Below are positions 53,204-61,830 of a stretch of 64,000 nucleotides of DNA, in pieces (the stretch's first letter is position 1; every line of letters starts with the position of its first letter). A program made the translations under genes and the position numbers. The notes under the pieces are model-generated. The model saw nothing but the letters and a program-made list of their open reading frames with translations, was not told the origin of the DNA and did no database searches. Source of the DNA: Allorhodopirellula heiligendammensis (GTDB taxonomy: Bacteria > Planctomycetota > Planctomycetia > Pirellulales > Pirellulaceae); the NCBI RefSeq assembly GCF_007860105.1, contig NZ_SJPU01000004.1, positions 124,001-188,000 on the forward strand, written 5' to 3'.

Positions 53204-56200
53204 TCAGCTGCTCAGCCGCGTGCGGTCAAGGTGGGTCTGCAGGAACGAGCGGAGTTGCTTACCACGCGCCTGGTCGAGTTGGGTTAATCGCAGAGTGAGC
53301 GTGACATGGTCAGCGTCATGGAGGCTGACCGTGCCATCGGCATCGCGGGCATGCAAGAGATCTAAGGACAGCAGCTGATCGAGATCAATCGCAGTTTTCG
53401 GACCGCGAAGTCTCAATCGCACACCATCAGGTTGCTTTGTCTCGAGTTCCGCCCACCATGGCAGATCACCGTTGCTCCCCGATTCCAGCTTCACACCCAC
53501 GCGATCCGGGGCTGGGAAATCCAGGGCATGTTCGCCGGCGACATTGGCGAGTAAATCCAGCACGCTGTCGACAAGCTCGAGTGGCCAGTCAGGACGCACG
53601 TTGTCAGGGAAACCCTTCGGAAGAGTATGCCAACGTCGACCGAGTATCCTCCAGGGTGCCGAAAATGATTGGTTCGGATCAACCTGTTCGCTCATGGGGC
53701 CGTCTGAGCTCGCGGAGATGTCACCGGATGAGAAATCGTCTGCAATCGCTGTGGGATTCGACGGATCGGGGGTCTCCGGTGGTGACGTTGCTGGAGCGAG
53801 TTGCTGGGGCGATCCAACGGTGCTCGCGAGAGCATTCAGCAGGCGGCCGTTCCCCGCGGCTGGCACGTCAGACGGCAGCGTCGGCTGCGCAGTCCGCGTG
53901 CCATGAAGGATATCTGCCAGAAACGGAGCGGTGACCGAGATGGATCCCGATGGACGCTGGGCGGTCGCAGCAAGCGATTCGGGCGTACCCTCAAAGACGA
54001 TATTGCCGCCATCGACGCCTGCTCCCGGTCCCATGTCGATCACCCAATCAGCGCACTTGATGACGTCCAAATTGTGTTCGATCACGATGACAGTGTTGCC
54101 AATGTCGACGAGCCGCTGCATTACCTGCAGAAGCTTCTCGATGTCGCCAAAATGCAGGCCCGTCGTTGGTTCATCGAGCAGATACAAGGTGTGCCCGGTC
54201 GCGGGCCGCGCCAGTTCTGCGGCCAGCTTGACTCGTTGAGCTTCGCCGCCCGAGAGTGTGGGGGCGGATTGTCCGAGTGTGACATAGTCAAGTCCCACAT
54301 CGCAGAGGGTTTGAATGACATGTTGGATCTTCGGTTGATCACTAAACAAGTCGACTGCTTCGGAACAAGGCATTTCGAGCACATCAGCGATGCTCCGACC
54401 ATGCAACTTGACCTGCAGCACGTCCTCGTTGTACCGCCGTGAATGGCATTCCTCGCAAGGGATCCACACATCGGGCAAGAAGTGCATCTCGATCTTGCGT
54501 TGCCCCGTGCCCTCGCAAGTCTCGCACCGTCCACCGGCGACATTGAAACTGAATGTGCGCGGCGTGAAACGTCGCTCTCTAGCCGCTGGCAGGCTTGCAA
54601 ACTCACCCCGGATCAAGTCAAACACGCCGGTGTAAGTAGCAGGATTACTCGATGGAGAATTGCCCAGCGGTGACTGATCGACCCGGATCACCTTGTTAAC
54701 GTACCGCAGCCCCGTAATTTCGTCGTGGCGACCGGCTTTGATTTTGGCTCGATGGAGACGGCGGGCGAGAACCGGATAGAGAATTCCGTTAATCAGCGAA
54801 CTCTTTCCGCTGCCGCTCGGCCCCGTCACGGCGGTCATCACACCGAGCGGAATATTGACGTCGACATCATTCAGATTGTTTTCCCGAGCACCGCAGATAC
54901 TCACAAAATCGACCATGGGCTTGCCCGCCGGCGACATCACAGGCCGCCGTACCGCAGGCAACTCGATCTGCCGCTCTCCAGAGAGATATGGTGCGGTCAC
55001 CGACGTGGCCATCGGCTCAATGCTCTCGGGCGGTCCTTCGGCGACAATATTGCCGCCATGTCGACCGGCGCGAGGGCCAAAATCACAGAGGTAGTCACTG
55101 CCAGCAATCACATCATGGTCGTGCTCGACGACCAACAATGTGTTGCCCTGGTCACGCAGCCGATGGAGTGCGGAGAGCAGCCGCAGGTTATCGCGTGGAT
55201 GCAGTCCAATAGTCGGCTCATCAAGTACGTAGAGCACCCCACAGAGCCCGCTGCCTAACTGAGCGGCCAAACGAATCCGTTGAGCCTCACCCCCTGACAG
55301 CGTTGCGGCACCCCGGTGCAACGTCAGGTAATCCAGCCCAACGTCGCGTAAAAACTTCACACGAGACTGCACCTCGCGAACGAGTTCACCAGCGATTTTC
55401 TGCTCACGCGAGTCGAGTTGCCACGCAGTAACCTCTGCGTCAATGCGATCCAAGGGCATATGGACCAGATCGCCAATTGTATGCGAGCGAAATCGCACGG
55501 CCGCAGCATCATCTCGGAGTCGTGCGCCGTTGCACACACTGCAGTCAATCTCCGCCACAAACGTTTCCAGCTTCGCACGCAGCCCCGGCGTCAATCGAGA
55601 AGCCTCTTCGAGAGCGGGATAAAAACCTTTGAACTGAAAACGGAACAAGATATCGTCAGGATGTCCCTTGGCCTTGCCACCGGCAACACTACCGCCGCCG
55701 GTCGTGCTCGCGGTGTCCACTGCGTCACTGCGACGGACCTCGACCCAGCGGGCCCCGAGCCCATGAAACAGCATCCGCTTCTGCGAGAGCGTCAGCTGCT
55801 CGATGGGGCTGTCGATGGGGATGTTGGTCGACCGCGACAATGCTTGCAACATCCAGCGACTGACGGCCTGATCGGTTTTTGGCCACAGCAATGCGGCCCC
55901 ATCGCCGAGTGTTTGCCTGGGGGTCCCCATCAAGGCAGCCGGATTAGTCCCCGTTTGCGTCCCCAGCCCCTGGCAGCCAGGACACCAGCCGATCGCGGAA
56001 TTGAACGAGAAGTGATGCGGAGTAAGTTGCTGGAACGAACGCCCGCAACAACTGCAAACCAGATGCTGGCTGTGCCGGATGGTTTCCCATTCCGGTTCCG
56101 GACGATCCGAATCGGCGATCGCAATTTCGATCACGCCCACTCCGAGGGACAGTGCCTGCTCAACACTATCGCTGATCCGAGATTGCTCTTCATCGCGAAT

Positions 56201-59200
56201 CGTGATCCGATCGACGACGACCGCGACGCTCTGCACGCGCCGAGAATCGAGCGGTTTGGCAGCATCGAGCTCGACGGTTTCTCCATCGATTCGTACCCGT
56301 GCGTAACCGCTCGCCCTCAGGGTCTGCCACGTTTCTAACGAAGCTTCGCCAGCGGCGACTTCAATCGGCGCGAGTAGCAGGGCCCGGGTACCCTCCGCCA
56401 TACCCAGAACTTTGTCGATAATTTGGTCTGGTGTCTGCGTTCCGATTGGCTGCTCGCAATCCGGGCAGTGCATCGTACCAAGTTTCGCAAATAGGATACG
56501 CAGATAATCGTAGACTTCCGTCACCGTGCCAACGGTACTGCGAGGCGAGTGCCCGAGGTTCTTTTGCTCGAGGGCCACCGCGGGCGATAATCCTTCGATC
56601 CGCTCCGCTTTTGGCTTCTGGACTTGGCCGATAAATTGCCTGGCATAGCTCGACAGCGACTCAACATAGCGGCGTTGGCCTTCGGCGTAGATGGTGTCCA
56701 TTGCAAGTGAACTCTTCCCGCTCCCACTCGGCCCACAGAAAACCGTCATGGCATCACGGGGTATCGAGACGTTGACGTGCCGCAAATTATGTTCGCAGGC
56801 GCCCTCGACCACCACATGGGTTCGCGCCCGAGCGTCCGGCATCGCAACCTCGCGAATGACCTTCGCCACCTCCTTGCGTCGAACGCGTTCAATGCCCAAA
56901 ACATTTGCGATTGCTTCCCCGGTGTAACTATTGGCAACTGTGGCAATCTCCGAGGGATGTCCCTCCGCGACCAATTCACCGCCGCCGCGTCCGCCTTCGA
57001 CGCCGATGTCGATGACCCAATCCGCGGTCTTGATCACGTCGAGATTGTGCTCGACGATCACAATGGAATTCCCGCGATCTGCGAGCTGATTGATCACACC
57101 GAGCAGCAATTCGATGTCGGCAAAATGCAGTCCAGTCGTCGGCTCATCGAGCACGTAGAGCGTATTGCCTGTGTCGCGCCGACTGAGCTCTTTAGAAAGC
57201 TTGATACGCTGCGCCTCACCTCCAGAGAGCGTCGGTGAAGGCTGGCCGAGTTTGAGATATTCCAGACCAACATCGACGAGCGTTTGCAACTTTTCAGCGA
57301 TCTTGGGTACGTTCTCGAATAATTCGAGCGCTTCGGAGATATCCATCTCCAACACATCGGCGACCGATTTGCCTTTGAATTTTACCGCCAAGGTCTCGCG
57401 GTTGTATCGCTTACCTTCACAGACTGGGCAGGTCACCCAAATATCGGCGAGGAAATCCATTTCCAATTTATTGGCGCCATTGCCATCGCAGGCGCTGCAT
57501 CGTCCGCCATCGACATTAAAACTGAATCGCCCGGCCGCGTACCCCCGCGTTTTCGCGTCAGTCAGCTTGGCAAACAAGCTACGGATCTCGTCAAAGACCT
57601 TGACGTACGTCGCGGGATTGCTGCGTGGCGTGCGACCGATCGGTGACTGGTCAATGGCGATGATCTTGTCGAGATGCTCGATGCCTTCAATCGCATCATG
57701 TTCGCCGGGTTCGGATTCGGCCCGATTCAAATCACGACGAAGTGCCGGCTCGAGAATCCCGCTGATCAGGGAACTCTTGCCACTGCCTGAAACTCCGGTA
57801 ACGCAGACGACCACGCCAAGCGGGATTTCGACATCAATATTCTTGAGATTGTGGAATTTTGCTCCACGAATAGTGAGCTTCCTGGCGGGGTCGATTGCCC
57901 GCGGCGTTGCGGAAGGCTCGATCGAACGCCTCCCTGATAGAAAAGCACCCGTGACGCTCTCGGTGGATTGACAAACCTCGTCGATCGTCCCAATGGCGAC
58001 GACATGTCCGCCCTTGACGCCAGGTCCCGGGCCAAAGTCGACGATTAAATCAGAGGCCCGCATCGTATCTTCATCATGCTCGACAACGATCAGCGTGTTG
58101 CCACCGTCACGCAATCGTAGCAGGGTGGCGATCAGCCGATCATTATCACGCGGGTGCAACCCGATCGAGGGTTCGTCGAGAATGTACAGCACACCAGCCA
58201 GTCCCGAACCAATTTGCCCAGCCAAGCGAATGCGTTGTGATTCACCACCGGAAAGCGTCGGGGCTGTCCGCCCAAGCGTCAGATAGTCCAGACCGACGCC
58301 GAGCAAAAATCCAATCCGTCCGCGGATCTCCTTGAGGGCCTCGGCAGCAATGGTTGCGTCGGTCGCTGTCAGTTCGATGTCGGAAAAGAAATCTGCGAGC
58401 TGTTCGATCGGCAGGTCGCAGAGCTGTGGCAGCGTCTTGGATGCGTCATTCGCAAACGACTCTTCACAGGTGGCGATCCGCACCGCAGATGCTTGCGGGT
58501 TGAGCCGGCGTCCGTGACAATCGGGACAGTCGATCGTGTTCATGTGCTTTTCGAACTGCCGCAATTGCATCTTGTTTCGGCTGGTTCGATAACGGTCGAG
58601 CAATTCGGGGATCATCCCGTCAAACTCGCTGATGTACTTCCTTGCTTTGGCACCGGAAACACCCGTGAGGTCAACGGAGTCATCGACTCCCCACAACCAC
58701 GCATGCTTTGCGGACTCGGGAAGTTCCTCCCAGCTCGTGTCGAGCATCGAGCCCGCTTCCAGCTCGAAGGCTTCGTCAAGGGCCTCCGCGAAACCCATAT
58801 AGATGTGCCGGCGATATCGCCCCACATCACCCCATTTGCCCAGTAGCGCAATCGCCCCCTTCCGAATGGACTTCGACGCATCCGGAATCAGTAATTCGGG
58901 AACGAACGTGTACATCCGCCCAATACCGTCACAGGACTCACACATTCCTTGCGGACTGTTGAAACTAAACAGTTGCGGCGTCGGCGCGCGGAAGCTCGTC
59001 CCGCACTGAGGGCACGAATACCGTGATGAGAACAGATGGTCGTGCTTGACCGGCAGCATGAAGTCCGTGTCAGGGCGGCCGACAGACGCGATCAACGTGC
59101 TGTCGCCGAGTTTCAACGCCAACTCAACGGCCTCGTTCACGCGAGCGCGATCGAGCGACGCGTCGATTTTGCGCGGCAGCACAATCCGGTCAACGACAAC

Positions 59201-59914
59201 TTCAACATCGTGGCGGACGGTCCGATCGAGCTGGGGGGGCTCGGCCAGTCGAATGGTGTCCCCATCGACACGGGCGCGGTTGAAGCCCTGTTTCCGGAGG
59301 TCCTCAAACAGATCTTTAAATTCGCCCTTCTGGCCACGAGCCAACGGCGCCAAAATCCACAGCGCCGCGGAGGTTTCGTCCGGCTCCTCGGCGGTTTCGT
59401 CCGGCTCCTCGGCGATGGGAGATTCATCGACCTCGTCCTCACGAGTCCACTCGGCGTCAGCGACACAGGCGAGGGCGCGACTGACAATCGCGTCACTGGT
59501 CTGAGCTTGAATTGGAATGTCACACTGTGGACAGTAGCCAGTACCAACTCGTGCAAACAAAACCCGGAGGAAATCGTGAATCTCGGTGATGGTACCCACG
59601 GTACTGCGTGGATTATTTCCGGTCGATTTCTGGCTAATTGAAATCGAGGGGCTCAGCCCTGAAACCAGGTCGACATCCGGCTTCGGCATCTGGCCCATGA
59701 ATTGTCGGGCCGAGTTGCTCAGGCTTTCGACGTACCGCCGCTGTCCTTCAGCATAGAGCGTGTCAAAGGCGAGCGAGCTCTTACCGCTACCGGAGACGCC
59801 GGAGAAACAGATCAGTTTCCCACGCGGTAGCGTGAGATCGATATCTCGAAGATTGTGTTCCCGAGCGCCCTTGACTGTGATCTCGCGTGCGGACGTCTGC
59901 CGAGTGTTGGCCAT
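53204..59914 (-). CDS. uvrA: Tandem double-length UvrA (four ABC ATPase domains) with C-terminal extension
   Basis: 2236 residues: two complete UvrA proteins in one chain. Copy 1 (about 1-985) has Walker A GVSGSGKSSLAFDTL (about 40) and GVSGSGKSSLISGIL (about 706), with signatures LSGGESQRIRLAGQI (about 553) and LSGGEAQRIKLSKEL (about 894). Copy 2 (about 1020-2003) has GPSGSGKSSLAMDTI (about 1060) and GPSGSGKSSLINGIL (about 1697), with signatures near 1537 and 1884. Each copy keeps a UvrB-binding region and zinc-type Cys pairs (CPQC, CPDCHG, CSACDG in copy 1; CPDC, CSCCG, CSVCNG, CETCEG in copy 2). A Pro/Ser linker and a unique domain (about 2090-2236) end the protein. UvrA normally works as a dimer in excision repair; this looks like a covalent dimer. 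The start ATG 59914 shares its A with the mcsB stop (TGATG). Confidence 0.93.
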   Translation of the reverse strand: MANTRQTSAREITVKGAREHNLRDIDLTLPRGKLICFSGVSGSGKSSLAFDTLYAEGQRRYVESLSNSARQFMGQMPKPDVDLVSGLSPSISISQKSTGNNPRSTVGTITEIHDFLRVLFARVGTGYCPQCDIPIQAQTSDAIVSRALACVADAEWTREDEVDESPIAEEPDETAEEPDETSAALWILAPLARGQKGEFKDLFEDLRKQGFNRARVDGDTIRLAEPPQLDRTVRHDVEVVVDRIVLPRKIDASLDRARVNEAVELALKLGDSTLIASVGRPDTDFMLPVKHDHLFSSRYSCPQCGTSFRAPTPQLFSFNSPQGMCESCDGIGRMYTFVPELLIPDASKSIRKGAIALLGKWGDVGRYRRHIYMGFAEALDEAFELEAGSMLDTSWEELPESAKHAWLWGVDDSVDLTGVSGAKARKYISEFDGMIPELLDRYRTSRNKMQLRQFEKHMNTIDCPDCHGRRLNPQASAVRIATCEESFANDASKTLPQLCDLPIEQLADFFSDIELTATDATIAAEALKEIRGRIGFLLGVGLDYLTLGRTAPTLSGGESQRIRLAGQIGSGLAGVLYILDEPSIGLHPRDNDRLIATLLRLRDGGNTLIVVEHDEDTMRASDLIVDFGPGPGVKGGHVVAIGTIDEVCQSTESVTGAFLSGRRSIEPSATPRAIDPARKLTIRGAKFHNLKNIDVEIPLGVVVCVTGVSGSGKSSLISGILEPALRRDLNRAESEPGEHDAIEGIEHLDKIIAIDQSPIGRTPRSNPATYVKVFDEIRSLFAKLTDAKTRGYAAGRFSFNVDGGRCSACDGNGANKLEMDFLADIWVTCPVCEGKRYNRETLAVKFKGKSVADVLEMDISEALELFENVPKIAEKLQTLVDVGLEYLKLGQPSPTLSGGEAQRIKLSKELSRRDTGNTLYVLDEPTTGLHFADIELLLGVINQLADRGNSIVIVEHNLDVIKTADWVIDIGVEGGRGGGELVAEGHPSEIATVANSYTGEAIANVLGIERVRRKEVAKVIREVAMPDARARTHVVVEGACEHNLRHVNVSIPRDAMTVFCGPSGSGKSSLAMDTIYAEGQRRYVESLSSYARQFIGQVQKPKAERIEGLSPAVALEQKNLGHSPRSTVGTVTEVYDYLRILFAKLGTMHCPDCEQPIGTQTPDQIIDKVLGMAEGTRALLLAPIEVAAGEASLETWQTLRASGYARVRIDGETVELDAAKPLDSRRVQSVAVVVDRITIRDEEQSRISDSVEQALSLGVGVIEIAIADSDRPEPEWETIRHSQHLVCSCCGRSFQQLTPHHFSFNSAIGWCPGCQGLGTQTGTNPAALMGTPRQTLGDGAALLWPKTDQAVSRWMLQALSRSTNIPIDSPIEQLTLSQKRMLFHGLGARWVEVRRSDAVDTASTTGGGSVAGGKAKGHPDDILFRFQFKGFYPALEEASRLTPGLRAKLETFVAEIDCSVCNGARLRDDAAAVRFRSHTIGDLVHMPLDRIDAEVTAWQLDSREQKIAGELVREVQSRVKFLRDVGLDYLTLHRGAATLSGGEAQRIRLAAQLGSGLCGVLYVLDEPTIGLHPRDNLRLLSALHRLRDQGNTLLVVEHDHDVIAGSDYLCDFGPRAGRHGGNIVAEGPPESIEPMATSVTAPYLSGERQIELPAVRRPVMSPAGKPMVDFVSICGARENNLNDVDVNIPLGVMTAVTGPSGSGKSSLINGILYPVLARRLHRAKIKAGRHDEITGLRYVNKVIRVDQSPLGNSPSSNPATYTGVFDLIRGEFASLPAARERRFTPRTFSFNVAGGRCETCEGTGQRKIEMHFLPDVWIPCEECHSRRYNEDVLQVKLHGRSIADVLEMPCSEAVDLFSDQPKIQHVIQTLCDVGLDYVTLGQSAPTLSGGEAQRVKLAAELARPATGHTLYLLDEPTTGLHFGDIEKLLQVMQRLVDIGNTVIVIEHNLDVIKCADWVIDMGPGAGVDGGNIVFEGTPESLAATAQRPSGSISVTAPFLADILHGTRTAQPTLPSDVPAAGNGRLLNALASTVGSPQQLAPATSPPETPDPSNPTAIADDFSSGDISASSDGPMSEQVDPNQSFSAPWRILGRRWHTLPKGFPDNVRPDWPLELVDSVLDLLANVAGEHALDFPAPDRVGVKLESGSNGDLPWWAELETKQPDGVRLRLRGPKTAIDLDQLLSLDLLHARDADGTVSLHDADHVTLTLRLTQLDQARGKQLRSFLQTHLDRTRLSS
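59375..59410. repeat. 18-base tandem repeat inside uvrA
   Basis: Two consecutive near-identical copies, starting TTCGTCCGGCTCCTCGGC, encode the peptide repeat EEPDETAEEPDET on the minus strand, in the UvrB-binding region of the first UvrA copy. Probably a slippage duplication giving an acidic loop. Confidence 0.7.
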
Positions 59915-60999
59915 CAATTCACGTCCGCCGGGCCGCCGTTTCTCAAGTGCTGATGGAGATAGTTAGCTCGCTCGACGTGGCGGTCGCTCGTTGTCAGCAA
60001 ACGCCCCTGCAGCTTCTGCAAGTGAGCGGGCTGGGTATGAATGAACAATTTATTAATGGTTGCGACTTCGACATCGTCGATCAGCCCCAAGTTCACCCCC
60101 AGCCGTACCTTGGACAGGTAGTGCATCGTCTCCTCACTGCTGATTTTTCGTGCCGTGCTGAGAATCCCGAGCGCTCGGCTGACATCATCTAGCAGGTCCT
60201 GCTCCCCTTTTTCCATCAGGAAGTCACGTGCTTTGCGTTCGTAATCGATAATCCGTGGTACCACTTCCTCGCCCACCATCGTCAAGAGCTCGCGTTCGGT
60301 GTGCCCCAGCGTGACCTGATTACTGACCTGGTAGAAGTCGCCGGTGTACTGCGACCCTTCGCCGTAGAGACCACGCACAGTCACATTGATCCGCTGCATA
60401 CTGCGGAACACCTTGTCGATCTGTTGCGTGATCACCAGCCCCGGCAGATGCAGCATGACGCTGACCCGCAGTCCGGTACCAACATTGGTCGGACACGCGG
60501 TCAAATAACCGAACTTGGGGTGAAACGCGTACAGCAGCTCGCCTTCGATGGCGTCATCAAGTTGGTCAATCTGATCCCACGCACTGTTCAAGTCCAGACC
60601 ACTGTGCATCACCTGAATTCGCAGATGATCCTCTTCATTGACCATCACTGAATACTGTTCACCTGGATCGATCGCGACGGCGCGGCTACCTTCAGCCTCC
60701 GCGATCTCACGACTGATCAATTGCCGTTCGACTAAAAACTGCCGGTCAATCTCGGACAGTGAATCGACGTGGACGTACTGAATCTCGTTCCAAGCGGGCA
60801 GCGCCTCCAGACGTGTACGAACTTGACGTTCGATCTTTCGCCGATCGTCTTCACTGCACTTCTTGATGAAGGGGAATCCTGCTAAGTTCCGCGCCAAACG
60901 AATCCGGCTGCTGATCACGATGTCGGACTCCGGACCGGTGCCCTTGAGCCACTCGCCGCTATTCTTTACCAAAATGCTGAGGTCGGATGGTTCCTTCAC
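59914..60999 (-). CDS. mcsB: Protein arginine kinase McsB
   Basis: Phosphorylates arginine in proteins, which in Firmicutes marks them for ClpCP. The 361 residues have the ATP:guanido phosphotransferase fold: VISSRIRLARNLAGFPF, the conserved Cys in ACPTNVGTGLRVSVMLHLPG (about 168), and GLYGEGSQYTGDFYQVSNQ. Near the C-terminus SDRHVERANYLH (about 341-352) resembles the phospho-arginine-binding motif of McsB, so this is McsB and not a phosphagen kinase. The start is GTG 60999, overlapping the mcsA stop by four bases; the stop overlaps the uvrA start by one base. No ctsR or clpC adjoins. Confidence 0.94.
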   Translation of the reverse strand: MKEPSDLSILVKNSGEWLKGTGPESDIVISSRIRLARNLAGFPFIKKCSEDDRRKIERQVRTRLEALPAWNEIQYVHVDSLSEIDRQFLVERQLISREIAEAEGSRAVAIDPGEQYSVMVNEEDHLRIQVMHSGLDLNSAWDQIDQLDDAIEGELLYAFHPKFGYLTACPTNVGTGLRVSVMLHLPGLVITQQIDKVFRSMQRINVTVRGLYGEGSQYTGDFYQVSNQVTLGHTERELLTMVGEEVVPRIIDYERKARDFLMEKGEQDLLDDVSRALGILSTARKISSEETMHYLSKVRLGVNLGLIDDVEVATINKLFIHTQPAHLQKLQGRLLTTSDRHVERANYLHQHLRNGGPADVN

Positions 61000-61583
61000 A
61001 GTCCACCTCCACCGCTGCCGGCTGAATCATCGGCATCCTCGTCATGAGATTCACTCGCCGGTGGAGCGACGAATCCAGGATGCTTGGGGTCGCCCTGAAT
61101 TTCATTAATCCGATCGCGGATCTCAGACGCCTTCTCGTATTGTTCGCTCCGCACGGCAGCCTCCATGTCCTTACGCAGACTGATCAGCTCGGCTTGCGCG
61201 TCTACATTGGCTGCCGCTCGGGAGGGGCGTTTCCCCGTGTGCTCCAATGAGTCGTGGATGTTCATCAACAACGGGGTGAGATCCGATTCAAAATGGGTGT
61301 AGTCCATCGGGCAACCCAGCCGCCCGGTATTGCGAAACTCGAAAAACGTGATCCCGCACGAAGGACACGCCTTCTTGTCGAGTTTTCGCAGTTCCTCTTT
61401 GGTCTGACCGAGCTGCAACTGTTTGGCTAGGGCGCCGGTGATCGTCTTGATTGGGCTGGGCTCCTCCTTCTGCAGCACCGTCCTCGCATGATGCTCACAG
61501 AGATGCAGAATCTGTGGGCCATCAGGTTCGGTCAGCTCGGTGATGTGAAAGGTCGCTGGTTTGTCGCAATACTGACATTTCAT
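60996..61583 (-). CDS. mcsA: McsA, UVR-motif activator of McsB
   Basis: The 195-residue partner of McsB. N-terminal zinc site: Cys3 and Cys6 (CQYC), Cys29 and His31 or His32 (LCEHHA). Second site: Cys73 and Cys76 (CPSC) and Cys91 in GRLGCPMDY, with Asp94 where the Bacillus protein has Cys. A UVR domain at about 135-170 (LISLRKDMEAAVRSEQYEKA, then SEIRDRINEIQ) is the same motif by which UvrB and UvrC interact. An acidic/Gly tail ends the protein. The start ATG 61583 lacks a strong Shine-Dalgarno. It is the first gene of the mcsA-mcsB-uvrA operon. Confidence 0.93.
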   Translation of the reverse strand: MKCQYCDKPATFHITELTEPDGPQILHLCEHHARTVLQKEEPSPIKTITGALAKQLQLGQTKEELRKLDKKACPSCGITFFEFRNTGRLGCPMDYTHFESDLTPLLMNIHDSLEHTGKRPSRAAANVDAQAELISLRKDMEAAVRSEQYEKASEIRDRINEIQGDPKHPGFVAPPASESHDEDADDSAGSGGGGL

Positions 61584-61830
61584 GAGAATCTCGCGTGGGG
61601 GGTGTCGGTATTACGGTCGAAGGTGGAAAGAGGATCGAAAGTGCTGACAGCGTTCAGATTGGGTTGTCCAAGGATTCTATCGCTGGGCAATGGAGTGTCA
61701 ACGTCGCCAGCCTGGCGATGGCAGCTGGTCTGTGACGGTGAACCCAAAAAACGCTTGCGTTGTCCCGGTTGTCGATTATTCAATTAATGTCCAAACTGGT
61801 TCCGTGCCGCGACTCCCTTAGAAAGCCAAC

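Noticed and set aside
55418-56338. 306-codon plus-strand open frame
   Set aside because: Antisense to the double UvrA gene and without any recognisable motif.
53204-59914. Assembly error joining two uvrA genes
   Set aside because: The two halves differ clearly in sequence and the frame is unbroken through the join, so a simple assembly duplication is unlikely.
59914-60999. Creatine/arginine phosphagen kinase
   Set aside because: Genuine guanido-kinase fold, but the coupling to mcsA and the C-terminal DRHVERA motif identify McsB.
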